63,499 nucleotides of DNA, from positions 1 to 63,499 of the forward strand of contig NZ_PNEC01000062.1 in the NCBI RefSeq assembly GCF_005886345.1, given 5' to 3'. Below the pieces are notes generated by a model. That model saw nothing but the letters and a program-made list of their open reading frames with translations. It was not told where the DNA came from and did no database searches. The first letter of the stretch is position 1. Each line of letters begins with the position of its first letter. Below are positions 35,315 through 43,818 of the stretch, in pieces. The translations under genes and the position numbers were made by a program. The stretch comes from Pseudoalteromonas phenolica. Lineage in GTDB: Bacteria; Pseudomonadota; Gammaproteobacteria; Enterobacterales; Alteromonadaceae.

Positions 35315-35788
35315 TTATGCGTTTTCTTTTAGGAAGTTAATAACGACTTCGTGATGGTCTTTCGTCTTAAATTTATCAAACACATGTTTGATTTTGCCAT
35401 CTTGAGACACTAAGAAACTAATTCTGTGAATACCGTCGTATTCTTTACCCATAAACTTCTTTAAACCCCACACACCGAAGGCATCTGCAATGGCATGATC
35501 TTCGTCAGATAATAGCTCAAAGTTTAACTCTTTCTTAGTTTCGAAGTTCTTTAAACGCTTGATTGGATCTGGGCTAATACCAACCGCAACAGTATTAAGT
35601 TCAGCAAGTTGTGCTTTTTCGTTACGCAGGTTTTCAGCCTGTACCGTACAACCAGGCGTTGACGCTTTAGGGTAGAAGTAAACTAAAACTTGATTTGATT
35701 CTAATAAGGTGTTTAGCTCGATTGTTTCGTCATTTTGGTTTTGTAACGAGAATAAAGGTGCGTTGTCACCTGCTTTTAATGTGTTCAT
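35315..35788 (-). CDS. bcp: Thioredoxin-dependent peroxiredoxin Bcp/PrxQ
   Basis: Bcp is a cytoplasmic peroxidase. The 157-residue protein has the peroxidatic Cys47 in TPGCTVQAENLR. In E. coli Bcp the resolving Cys lies five residues later, but here that position is Glu52 and no other Cys is visible, so it should work as a one-Cys enzyme. It is co-directional with gcvR eight bases upstream, the conserved gcvR-bcp pair. Confidence 0.93.
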   Translation of the reverse strand: MNTLKAGDNAPLFSLQNQNDETIELNTLLESNQVLVYFYPKASTPGCTVQAENLRNEKAQLAELNTVAVGISPDPIKRLKNFETKKELNFELLSDEDHAIADAFGVWGLKKFMGKEYDGIHRISFLVSQDGKIKHVFDKFKTKDHHEVVINFLKENA

Positions 35789-35796
35789 ATATATCC

Positions 35797-36330
35797 TTAG
35801 CGAATACGTCTTAAAATGTAATCTACATTGAGTGTACTTGAAAGTGCTTCGAATTGTACTTTGAAATCGTCAAGATCGATCTGTGCAGGTAAATTTAATT
35901 CTAACTCGCAGCGCATATGTAATTCGTTATCTTGATCGTATGTGTCAGATTTTAAAGATGCAATACTGACATTGTGCTCAGCAATAAAACGAGTAACTTT
36001 GCTTAATGTACCAGGAGTATCGACACCTGAGTATTCTAAATTATATGCACCTATGTAATCGTCTTCACAATGCGAGCTGGTGCGCTTCATCATAGTTAAC
36101 AGGCCTAACTCCATGCCTTTAATTGGTAATGTGTGCTCGACACGGCTCATAGCGGCCATATCACCACTAAGTAACATGATGAAAGTGAATTCTCTACCTA
36201 GTATGGCTATGCGACTATCAATGATATTGCAATTACAATCACTTACTAATTGAGTTAGTTCACTTACTATACCTGAACGGTCTTCGCCAATGGCGGTTAA
36301 AACTAATTGTTGATTTGTAAACGCGGTCAT
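35797..36330 (-). CDS. gcvR: Glycine cleavage system transcriptional repressor
   Basis: GcvR antagonises GcvA at the gcv operon in E. coli by protein contact. The 177-residue protein consists of two ACT domains, starting LVLTAIGEDRSGIVSELTQLV and SGVDTPGTLSKVTRFIAEHNVS, with no DNA-binding domain. It precedes bcp in a likely two-gene operon. Confidence 0.92.
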   Translation of the reverse strand: MTAFTNQQLVLTAIGEDRSGIVSELTQLVSDCNCNIIDSRIAILGREFTFIMLLSGDMAAMSRVEHTLPIKGMELGLLTMMKRTSSHCEDDYIGAYNLEYSGVDTPGTLSKVTRFIAEHNVSIASLKSDTYDQDNELHMRCELELNLPAQIDLDDFKVQFEALSSTLNVDYILRRIR

Positions 36331-36722
36331 TAAGCTGCCAAATTAATTTGTCTCTAATGAAAATCATCATTAAACCTAACAGTACGAAGGAATAGAGGTT
36401 TCAATGATACTAATATGCATATTTCGGTAAAGTTTTGATTCTACAATAAGGCTTAGACACTTCACCATCATAAAAAGCCGCGCGAGAGTCTAGCATATCG
36501 GAGCAGATAACGCGAAAGCATTCATTATTAGCAATAGCACTTTCTTGTGTTTAAACCAATAGACAAGTAACATATTGAGAATTTTTTAATAAAGATATTC
36601 TAAGTGGTTAAAATTTATAAAGAAGTTTAACCACATTAATAATTTTCGCTTTTACAGTGAACCAAACTAAGCATTCCCGACTCATACAACTAAATAAAAG
36701 GGTCTGCTAAGGAGAATAATCA
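36331..36722. promoter_or_regulatory. Gene-free divergent region gcvR/bamC
   Basis: This 392-bp stretch has no credible gene. In E. coli dapA lies between gcvR and bamC; it is missing here. A 9-bp inverted repeat GTGGTTAAA/TTTAACCAC (36604-36612 and 36626-36634) lies in the probable bamC leader. A good ribosome binding site, AAGGAG, lies just before the bamC GTG. Confidence 0.5.
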
Positions 36723-37784
36723 GTGCAGTATTGGATCCCAAAAGCGGTCGCGTTAGGCGTGGTCCTTGGTTTATCTGGATGTAGTGTTTTTACAAATGAC
36801 ACCCACCATGAAAGAAATTATCGTATTAATAAAGCCGTACAAGTACCAGGTGATTTAAAACAGCCTTATAAAGATCCAACTTATGAAATGTCTGAGGCGC
36901 AATACAATAATGATCTGGAAGCACTTGCTTTGAGACCTCCTCAGCAGGTACTCACACTGGCAACCGGTTCTTGGGTGGAACAAAAAGATAAAATAGCTCG
37001 AGTTTTCTTTGATAAAAACGATGGTATTGAAGACTTGCAAGATTTTATTTGGCAAGCAGTAGAAGGGGTTGCTCAAGATGAGCAATTCACATTTGCGCAG
37101 AAAAATAAGTCTGAAGGTGTTGCTGTTACAGACTGGTATTCAGTTATAGAGCCATCTTCAAAATGGTTTTGGCAAGAAGAGACTACGCCTTCGACGCAGA
37201 AATATAAGTTCACAGTTTCACAAAGTGAGCACCAAAGAACCGCTTCTTTGCAAGCCGAATTAGTTGACTACCGAAGTGATGACATTGAGCTGACCGATTT
37301 GCTTAAGCAGCAATTAGAAGTACGCGCATTAAACCAAGTGATTGCTGAGTTTGATTTTAAATATCGTATTCTACTTGTTGAACTGCGCAAGCAACAAGGT
37401 GAGTTGGCACTAGATGTGGGCTTTGACCCCCAAGGTAACGCCGCAATGGTTGCGCCACAATCTGCGAACTTGGTACTTGTAAATCTAAGTAATGTTCTCG
37501 AAAGGTTAAACTTCATTGTTATCAAGGTGGACAGTGAAGAAAATGAGCTACATGTTCGTTATGAAAAGCCTGAAGACAGTGTTTGGGATTCAATTTGGGG
37601 TGATGAAGTAGTCGCTTTACCAATAGAAGATGGTGATTACAAAATCAAGATATCTTCACTTGGAGATAGGCAATCTTCGGTGACTTGGCGAGATAATAAT
37701 GCTGATTTATTATCTGCAGAGCAACTAGCTCAGCTGCAACAGAGCTTAGCAAAAGCAATTGGTAACAAAGGCTTATCTATTTAA
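36723..37784 (+). CDS. bamC: Outer membrane assembly lipoprotein BamC
   Basis: BamC is a lipoprotein of the BAM complex that inserts beta-barrels. The 353-residue precursor begins at a GTG with a lipoprotein signal and lipobox LGLSGC (Cys20). The unstructured N-terminal stretch (about 21-75) that contacts BamD is followed by two helix-grip domains. An AAGGAG motif supports the GTG start. It has no dapA partner here. Confidence 0.9.
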   Translation: MQYWIPKAVALGVVLGLSGCSVFTNDTHHERNYRINKAVQVPGDLKQPYKDPTYEMSEAQYNNDLEALALRPPQQVLTLATGSWVEQKDKIARVFFDKNDGIEDLQDFIWQAVEGVAQDEQFTFAQKNKSEGVAVTDWYSVIEPSSKWFWQEETTPSTQKYKFTVSQSEHQRTASLQAELVDYRSDDIELTDLLKQQLEVRALNQVIAEFDFKYRILLVELRKQQGELALDVGFDPQGNAAMVAPQSANLVLVNLSNVLERLNFIVIKVDSEENELHVRYEKPEDSVWDSIWGDEVVALPIEDGDYKIKISSLGDRQSSVTWRDNNADLLSAEQLAQLQQSLAKAIGNKGLSI

Positions 37785-37804
37785 TTTTTAATTAAGTTTG
37801 ATTC

Positions 37805-37836
37805 AGAAAAGAGCTACGGCTCTTTTCTGCGTTTTT
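37805..37836 (+). terminator. Terminator hairpin after bamC
   Basis: A perfect 10-bp stem AGAAAAGAGC/GCTCTTTTCT is capped by a C(TACG)G, UNCG-type loop and followed by a short T run. It ends only 15 bp before the next ATG. Confidence 0.75.
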
Positions 37837-37850
37837 GAAGGTATATAAAA

Positions 37851-39221
37851 ATGACAACTGAGCTGTACCAGCAATCTAAAGTACATTGGCGTACTTTGTT
37901 TGCTTTTATTGTGCCATCTCTAATTGGCGTATTTTTGTTTATGACACCAATTTCAGAAGGTGAGGGGATGACTATCCCTATCGCAAAATTAGCCAAAGAG
38001 TTACAGGCGTTTATTTCACCTTTTGTTCAAGCTATGATTGTGGGGATTGTTTGTGTTACTGCAGTTTTTAGCTTAATAGCTAAGCTTTTGAAACCAAAGG
38101 TTTTGATGAAGTTTACTCTGTTTAAACATTTGTTTGATGTGAGTTTGATTTGGTTAGTTACCCGTTTGTTGGGTGCAGCATTTATATTAATGACTTTCTT
38201 TAAAGTGGGTCCTGCTTTTATTCATGCTGAGCATACCGGTGCATTGGTATTAAATGATCTTCTGCCTGTTCTTTTTTCAGTCTTTGTTTTAGCGGGTTTA
38301 TTACTGCCACTATTACTTAATTTTGGTCTACTTGAACTCGTAGGTACTTTGCTTACTAAGGTAATGCGTCCACTATTCGGTGTGCCAGGTCGAAGTGCAG
38401 TTAACTGTGTTGCTTCTTGGTTAGGTGACGGCAGTGTGGGTATTTTAATGACAGCTCGCCAATACGAAGAAAAGTATTATACACAAAAAGAAGCTGCCAT
38501 TATTGGGACGACTTTCTCAGCTGTTTCGATTACTTTTTGCTTAGTTGTAATTGGCCAAGTGAAGCTTGAGCACTTATTTGCACCCTTCTATTTAACTGTA
38601 TGTTTAGCTGGTCTAGTGGCTGCGATTATCGTGCCTCGATTACCGCCTTTAAGCTTTAAAAAATCAACTTATATTGATGGTACTGAGCCTGCTCATGATG
38701 CAGAAGCAGTACCAGAAGGTAAAACCTTATTCCAACATGCGTTATCTGTTGCACTTCAAAAAGCTGAAAAAGCACCAGGAGTTAAAGGCACAGTGAAAGA
38801 GGGGATGACCAACGCACTCGATATGGTCTTTGCTGTGCTTCCAGTGGTGATGGCGGTGGGGACGTTTGCACTGATCATTGCTGAATATACGCCTGTTTTT
38901 CAGTATTTAGGGATGCCATTCGTTCCATATCTTGAAGTGTTACAAGTGCCAGAAGCGGCGCAAGCTGCACAAACTATCGTTGTTGGTTTTGCTGATATGT
39001 TTATTCCTTCAATTCTTGCTGCAAGCAGTATTGAAAGTGATGTAACGCGCTTTATAGTTGCAGCTATGAGTGTGACACAGCTTATCTACATGTCTGAAGT
39101 GGGTGCTTTACTTCTGGGTAGTAAAATTCCGGTTAACATCCTTGAACTATTCACAATCTTTATTTTAAGAACCTTAGTAACACTTCCTGTTATTGCTTTA
39201 ATGGCGCACTGGTTAGTGTAA
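37851..39221 (+). CDS. YjiH-family membrane protein with nucleoside-recognition (Gate) domains
   Basis: This 456-residue polytopic inner-membrane protein has about ten hydrophobic segments and matches YjiH-type proteins, which contain two Gate/nucleoside-recognition repeats related to SpmA/SpmB and to concentrative nucleoside carriers. Visible family features include VPSLIGVFLFMTPI at the start, SWLGDGSVGILMTARQYE in the middle and GFADMFIPSILA near the end. The transported compound is unknown. Confidence 0.8.
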   Translation: MTTELYQQSKVHWRTLFAFIVPSLIGVFLFMTPISEGEGMTIPIAKLAKELQAFISPFVQAMIVGIVCVTAVFSLIAKLLKPKVLMKFTLFKHLFDVSLIWLVTRLLGAAFILMTFFKVGPAFIHAEHTGALVLNDLLPVLFSVFVLAGLLLPLLLNFGLLELVGTLLTKVMRPLFGVPGRSAVNCVASWLGDGSVGILMTARQYEEKYYTQKEAAIIGTTFSAVSITFCLVVIGQVKLEHLFAPFYLTVCLAGLVAAIIVPRLPPLSFKKSTYIDGTEPAHDAEAVPEGKTLFQHALSVALQKAEKAPGVKGTVKEGMTNALDMVFAVLPVVMAVGTFALIIAEYTPVFQYLGMPFVPYLEVLQVPEAAQAAQTIVVGFADMFIPSILAASSIESDVTRFIVAAMSVTQLIYMSEVGALLLGSKIPVNILELFTIFILRTLVTLPVIALMAHWLV

Positions 39222-39230
39222 GGTGTTCAG

Positions 39231-39265
39231 GAAGAGTAAAGGTTGTAAGCTTTACTCTTCTTTTT
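39231..39265. terminator. Bidirectional hairpin ending the yjiH-like and DUF2897 genes
   Basis: The 11-bp perfect stem GAAGAGTAAAG/CTTTACTCTTC (39231-39241 and 39250-39260) is followed by TTTTT on the plus strand. On the minus strand it encloses the stop codon of the small DUF2897 gene. Confidence 0.75.
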
Positions 39266-39413
39266 CATTATCTGGTTTTATCTGCTTATCAATTTTCTTC
39301 TTTATATCAAATTTAGCTGAGTATTTGAGCAGCGCGATATTACTCCAAATAATACCTAGAACACCAATAATGATAAGGATGACTTGCCAAGTCTCGAATT
39401 TAGTTGATGCCAT
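39252..39413 (-). CDS. DUF2897-like small membrane protein
   Basis: This 53-residue protein, MASTKFETWQVILIIIGVLG at the N-terminus, has one membrane helix (about 10-29), then a basic stretch LLKYSAKFDIKKKIDKQ and an acidic end. The helix plus LLKxSAKF pattern fits DUF2897, a family of single-pass micro-proteins in Alteromonadales and Vibrionales. Function unknown. It is convergent with the yjiH-like gene and its last codons lie in the shared terminator hairpin. Confidence 0.7.
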   Translation of the reverse strand: MASTKFETWQVILIIIGVLGIIWSNIALLKYSAKFDIKKKIDKQIKPDNEKEE

Positions 39414-39578
39414 GATAGGGCCCTTAAATCGGTTTCAAATTATATTGTTATTATAATTTCGAAAGTTTCATTAAGATACCTTGAATTCAGCTGAAAAAAT
39501 AAGATTTTATATATATGAGCTGCTATGATCTGCGCATTTAAGATTAATACAGATAGCTTCAAACTTTGTGAGTAATTG

Positions 39579-40907
39579 ATGGAAAAAGTTTTAATTTGGC
39601 CTGCACAATATCCATTACTTCTTAAAGGACTTGCGGAGCAAAATGGCGCATTCATTCTCGATGCACTAGAAGCTTGGCCTGAATGTCAGACCTTAACCGA
39701 TGAGCAAGGCGTTGAAAGTACCATTTTACCGCCAGTTTTCTATTTGATTTGGCTTAAGCCACTCGACCCATTTGAAGCGTGTCATTTTCAACATATCGAT
39801 GAATATGAAGAAGAGCACCGCACGTATACAGAAATGCTGGTTTCTCATTTCAATCAGGCAGGGCTCGATCATCAAGCAATCGTTTTAATGCTCATTCAGC
39901 GTCTAGCTCAATACAGTCAAATTAACGCCCAGCTCAACTGTGTTTCATACCCTGATTTTTTCGAGTTGTTGTCTGATAAAGCTATGGCTGGTGTCATACT
40001 TTGGACGATTCAAGATGGCGTAAATTTGTCACCAAAACAACTGCTCACCTGTTGGCGACAAGATGTTTTAAAAGAGCCACTGATAGCACTTCTTCCTGAC
40101 TGTTTGCAGGGTCTAGATGAAACGACCCAATATTTACTTGCTCAAACTAATACAGAAGAGCCTGTTTTTGATTTACTAAGCCACTTAATTGATGAAGATG
40201 AAGTAAAGAATCTTTTAGAACAAGCTTTACTCAATTTGATCACCTCTGAGCATGTAAAACAAGCAGAACTGATTGAATATATTAAGCAAGGTGCAAGAGG
40301 TACATTAGTTGACGAGCAAGGCAAAAGCGCATTTATGTATGCCATTGAGCAGGGCTTTGTGAGTATTGTCGAACAACTTATTGATTCACAAGTTCTTAGC
40401 CAAAAAGACTATAAGGACAACGGGTTAATGCACTTCGCGGTTCTGTCTAATTCTTCAGCTATGATTTCTTTGCTATTTAAGCATGGTTGCAAGGCAAAAG
40501 TTGTTAATGAATTAGGGCAGACACCTTACCGTTTAGCATTGAAGCACGGTGCATTTATTGCCAAAAAGACGCTTGAACAGCATGGGATTAAAGAGCTGTC
40601 TAAACATGAGCAGTATAATAAAATCAGATTAGTGCATATATTCGTGGCAATAGTGTGCTTTGCATTTCCACTTCAGTTGTCGTTATTCTTTAGTGATACT
40701 TTTGATTATAAAAGCGAATCTGTATGGCTGTTTTCTATCATCAGTATTTTGTTAGTGATCTTATCTAGAAAGATTAAAAATGGTTCGTTATATCCTGTAA
40801 AGCATCACCCCTGGTCCCTCAAGTTACTCTATGGCAAAGCTTATTTGAGTACCAGTTTGCAGGTGTTGTTATCATTGCTTGTTTTATTTACTGTATTAAC
40901 GAGTTAA
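39579..40907 (+). CDS. Ankyrin-repeat protein with C-terminal membrane segments
   Basis: I do not recognise a named gene. The 442-residue protein has a Gln/Asp/Glu-rich helical N-terminal region (1-215), about three ankyrin-like repeats (about 220-335, including GKSAFMYAIEQGFVSIVEQLI, DNGLMHFAVLSNSSAMISLLF and GQTPYRLALKHGAFIAKKTL) and two or three hydrophobic helices at the end (about 350-370, 380-395, 415-440). The ATG at 39579 directly follows an in-frame TTG. It is monocistronic and followed by a strong terminator. A protein-binding membrane scaffold is plausible. Confidence 0.75.
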   Translation: MEKVLIWPAQYPLLLKGLAEQNGAFILDALEAWPECQTLTDEQGVESTILPPVFYLIWLKPLDPFEACHFQHIDEYEEEHRTYTEMLVSHFNQAGLDHQAIVLMLIQRLAQYSQINAQLNCVSYPDFFELLSDKAMAGVILWTIQDGVNLSPKQLLTCWRQDVLKEPLIALLPDCLQGLDETTQYLLAQTNTEEPVFDLLSHLIDEDEVKNLLEQALLNLITSEHVKQAELIEYIKQGARGTLVDEQGKSAFMYAIEQGFVSIVEQLIDSQVLSQKDYKDNGLMHFAVLSNSSAMISLLFKHGCKAKVVNELGQTPYRLALKHGAFIAKKTLEQHGIKELSKHEQYNKIRLVHIFVAIVCFAFPLQLSLFFSDTFDYKSESVWLFSIISILLVILSRKIKNGSLYPVKHHPWSLKLLYGKAYLSTSLQVLLSLLVLFTVLTS

Positions 40908-40941
40908 TTGATAGTTTGTTTTAACAAGAAGTAAGGTAAAT

Positions 40942-40972
40942 AAAAAAGAGCATCGATTGATGCTCTTTTTTA
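40942..40972. terminator. Bidirectional terminator between ankyrin gene and DUF2069 gene
   Basis: The stem AAAAAAGAGCATC/GATGCTCTTTTTT with a GATT loop has A and T runs on both sides and separates convergent genes. Confidence 0.9.
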
Positions 40973-40982
40973 TTAAAGACTT

Positions 40983-41423
40983 TTATTGCTCATCATTATG
41001 GTCGTGAGCAGCTTTTTCGTCTGCGAGGTCTTGTTTGAGTTTACGGATTCTTAACCCCAGTTCTTGGCCTCGATGTTTCGCGTAATAAGTACAGCCAACA
41101 AACATCAAACTTGCAAAGAGTAGCTCTAACAGCACCCAAAGCAGTTCATCAGTTGCAATCCACAGTAACGTAAATCCATGTAAAAAGTAAATTAATACTA
41201 TAAAGTTAGCCCATGCATACGTATAAGGGTTATCTTTGATAAACCCTCGTAAAGGTAATAGCAATGGAAGAATATATACTGTAAACATAAACCCAAGGCT
41301 ATGACCTTCTCTTGGAGAAAGTACAAACAGCCACAGTGGCATTAAGATCAGTAACCCTACATAACCAACTAAGGCCATTTTTTGAAAGCGCTGAGTTAGC
41401 GGCTTTTTTTCTATAGATGTCAT
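40983..41423 (-). CDS. DUF2069 membrane protein
   Basis: This 146-residue protein has four hydrophobic helices (about 15-32, 44-60, 68-87, 91-110) and a charged C-terminal tail. It matches DUF2069 proteins, which are commonly encoded next to wrbA in gammaproteobacteria. It overlaps wrbA by four bases and is the last gene of the bepA-arsC-wrbA run. Function unknown. Confidence 0.8.
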   Translation of the reverse strand: MTSIEKKPLTQRFQKMALVGYVGLLILMPLWLFVLSPREGHSLGFMFTVYILPLLLPLRGFIKDNPYTYAWANFIVLIYFLHGFTLLWIATDELLWVLLELLFASLMFVGCTYYAKHRGQELGLRIRKLKQDLADEKAAHDHNDEQ

Positions 41424-41971
41424 TTTAATTTATCAGCAATAGTGATGAGACGTTTTCCAACAGAGCGACAGATTTTCGTTTCTGTTTCACTGAGTATTGA
41501 TGTATTTGCAGTGCCTGCGACATGACTGGCACCATAAGGTGTGCCGCCGGTCGTGGTTTGAGACAATTCAGGCACATCATAGGGTACACCTAACAACATC
41601 ATGCCATGATGAAGTAGTGGCAGTGATAGATTCAACAAGGTTGCTTCATTACCTCCATGCATGCTACTTGAAGAAGTAAACACGCAAGCCGGTTTGTCAA
41701 TAAGCTGACCTTTTAACCAGATATCACTGGTTGTTTCCCAAAATTGTTTAGCTTGAGCTGCCATCATACCAAACCGAGTCGGTGTGCCAAATGCAAGTGC
41801 GTCACAACACAATAAGTCGTCTTTTGAGACGACAATGTCATAGGCTTCTCGTTTCTCGAAAGTACGAAGCAAAACCGTTGCGCCAAGTGCCTCAGCAGCT
41901 TCTGCAATTTCATTGGCCATGGCCCTTACAGAACCATGACTAGAATGAAATAAAACCAGTAATGTGGTCAT
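41420..41971 (-). CDS. wrbA: WrbA-type NAD(P)H:quinone oxidoreductase
   Basis: This flavodoxin-like FMN enzyme reduces quinones by two electrons. The 183-residue protein shows the phosphate-binding loop FHSSHGSVRAMANEIAE, the AFGTPTRFGMMAAQ motif and SSSMHGGNEAT. It is a little shorter than E. coli WrbA. Its start overlaps the arsC stop by one base. Confidence 0.88.
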   Translation of the reverse strand: MTTLLVLFHSSHGSVRAMANEIAEAAEALGATVLLRTFEKREAYDIVVSKDDLLCCDALAFGTPTRFGMMAAQAKQFWETTSDIWLKGQLIDKPACVFTSSSSMHGGNEATLLNLSLPLLHHGMMLLGVPYDVPELSQTTTGGTPYGASHVAGTANTSILSETETKICRSVGKRLITIADKLK

Positions 41972-42318
41972 TAAAGAATAGCTAACACTGATTCTGGTGG
42001 ACGACCAATCGCTGCTTTATTGCCTTTTACTACGATAGGGCGCTCAATCAGTTTAGGGTTGTCTAACATGGCTTGCTTAAGCGTGGCTTCATCTGTGTCT
42101 TTATTAAGACCCAATTCTTTGTAGAGCGTTTCTTTACTACGAACAAGTTGGTGGGCAGATTCGAAACCAAGTTGAGTGATCAAAGTGTCTAAGGTAATCA
42201 AATCGACAGGTGTTTTTAAATATTCAACAACATCTGGCGATACGTTATGGCTTTCTAACAATGCAAGTGTTTCACGAGACTTTGAGCAGCGAGGATTATG
42301 ATAAATGGTAACTGACAT
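41971..42318 (-). CDS. ArsC-family (YfgD-like) arsenate reductase
   Basis: This 115-residue thioredoxin-fold protein has the catalytic Cys11 in YHNPRCSKSR and RPIVVKGNKAAIGRPPE near the end. E. coli carries the paralogue yfgD next to bepA (yfgC), and this gene is in the same place, so it is more likely YfgD-like than part of an arsenic operon. Its actual substrate is uncertain. Confidence 0.85.
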   Translation of the reverse strand: MSVTIYHNPRCSKSRETLALLESHNVSPDVVEYLKTPVDLITLDTLITQLGFESAHQLVRSKETLYKELGLNKDTDEATLKQAMLDNPKLIERPIVVKGNKAAIGRPPESVLAIL

Positions 42319-42368
42319 AACTGAGTCCTATTAATTTTTTGCGTATTCTAAGGCAAGCTAGCCAAGAC

Positions 42369-43817
42369 TTAAAGCTTGGCTATTTCTTTCTGCATTTGAC
42401 GGTATTGTTTAAGCAGCGCCTTAAGACGTGTTTTTTTAACAGTTTCAGATGCTTTCACATGATTTAAAGCACGCTGAATTTCGTCGGCCGCTTTTAAGAA
42501 AGCACCGTATTCAGCCAATACATCAGCTTTAGCTTCGTAATATGCAGATTTGTTATCACTCCCTTTATAAACTTCAGTGAGTAACTCTTTGGCAAGGAGA
42601 TGATTTTGTTCACTTAGTAAAAACAGTTTCAGAGTTTGCTCTGCTTTAGCGAATTTCTTCGCTTTAATTGCCGCATTGGCATAATTTAAAGCTAATACCT
42701 GGTTGTTTGGGCGAAGCTCATTATGATGTGTTAAATATTCTACAGCTTTTTTTGCTTCTCCTTTGGCGATTAAAATATCTGTATATACATCAAGATAAAA
42801 AAGGTTATTTGGGTCATCCTTTAGAAGTGGATAAAGTAGTTTTTCTGCTTGTTGAATTTTTTTCTGATCCAATAAACTAATCGCTAAGCCATAATGTAAA
42901 TATGCTTTGTTTAACTCACTAGATTTTTTTAACTCATTTTCAAACAGTGCCTGCGCGTCTTTGCTATCAAGTTGGTACCTCGCTATGATGCGACTTTTTG
43001 CTAGTTTGAACTTTAAGCTTTCTTGTATTTGTTTCGCACTATATTGCTGAGCGCGTAAACGTACGTCAGAAACACGGGTATCAGGCAAAGGGTGAGTCAG
43101 TAAAAAAGTGGGTGGTTTAGTCTGGAATCGAACCTGATTCGCTAATTTCGATAAAAACTCACCGGCTTGGCTTGGGTCAAATCCAGCTTTATAAAGTGTT
43201 TGCATACCAAAACGATCGGCTTCTTGTTCAGCTTTACGGCTGTGCGAAAGTTGGCTGATCCCAGCTTGAGTTGTGCTCGCTGATAAAATTGCCATACCGG
43301 CATCTGGCGCAATGACTGCGGCAAGAATACCCGTAACTATGCCAGCGACAGTTAACGCAGAATTATCTTTTTGGTGTTGTAATCTTCTTGCAAGGTGTCT
43401 TTGAGTGACGTGTGCAATTTCGTGTCCTATAACCGAGGCAAGTTGACTTTCGTTATCTGATTGTGCGATTAGACCTGTATGTATCCCAACATGACCACCA
43501 TAAAATGCGAATGCATTAATTGCCTGGTTATTGATCAGAAAAAATGTGAAGGGAAACCTGACATCATTAGCGTTTGCAACTAACTTATTACCTAATGATG
43601 TAATATACTCATCTAAGACTGGGTCTTGAACTAAAGGTGAGCCACCACGGATCTGCATCATCATGACCTTACCAAGTGCTTTCTCTTTATCTATAGGTAA
43701 GACCTCTAATGCAGAGGAGCCTAAATCAGGCAGTTTAAAATCTGTTTGTGCTTGAGCAAAACTGCTCAGGAAAACTGTTGAGCTAAGTAATCCGCCCAAC
43801 AAAAAACGTTTGAACAT
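42369..43817 (-). CDS. bepA: Periplasmic metalloprotease/chaperone BepA
   Basis: BepA (YfgC) assists LptD and BamA maturation and degrades stalled outer-membrane proteins. The 482-residue precursor has a signal peptide (about 1-23), an M48 peptidase domain with HEIAH zinc motif (His132, Glu133, His136) and the third-ligand motif EQEADRFG, then TPR repeats to the C-terminus. It begins one base after the stop of an unrecognised gene (43819-44490). Confidence 0.94.
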   Translation of the reverse strand: MFKRFLLGGLLSSTVFLSSFAQAQTDFKLPDLGSSALEVLPIDKEKALGKVMMMQIRGGSPLVQDPVLDEYITSLGNKLVANANDVRFPFTFFLINNQAINAFAFYGGHVGIHTGLIAQSDNESQLASVIGHEIAHVTQRHLARRLQHQKDNSALTVAGIVTGILAAVIAPDAGMAILSASTTQAGISQLSHSRKAEQEADRFGMQTLYKAGFDPSQAGEFLSKLANQVRFQTKPPTFLLTHPLPDTRVSDVRLRAQQYSAKQIQESLKFKLAKSRIIARYQLDSKDAQALFENELKKSSELNKAYLHYGLAISLLDQKKIQQAEKLLYPLLKDDPNNLFYLDVYTDILIAKGEAKKAVEYLTHHNELRPNNQVLALNYANAAIKAKKFAKAEQTLKLFLLSEQNHLLAKELLTEVYKGSDNKSAYYEAKADVLAEYGAFLKAADEIQRALNHVKASETVKKTRLKALLKQYRQMQKEIAKL

Positions 43818-43818
43818 A

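Noticed and set aside
39223..39456. 77-residue plus-strand frame after the yjiH-like gene
   Set aside because: It starts in a terminator region, lacks a ribosome binding site, and overlaps the better supported minus-strand DUF2897 gene.
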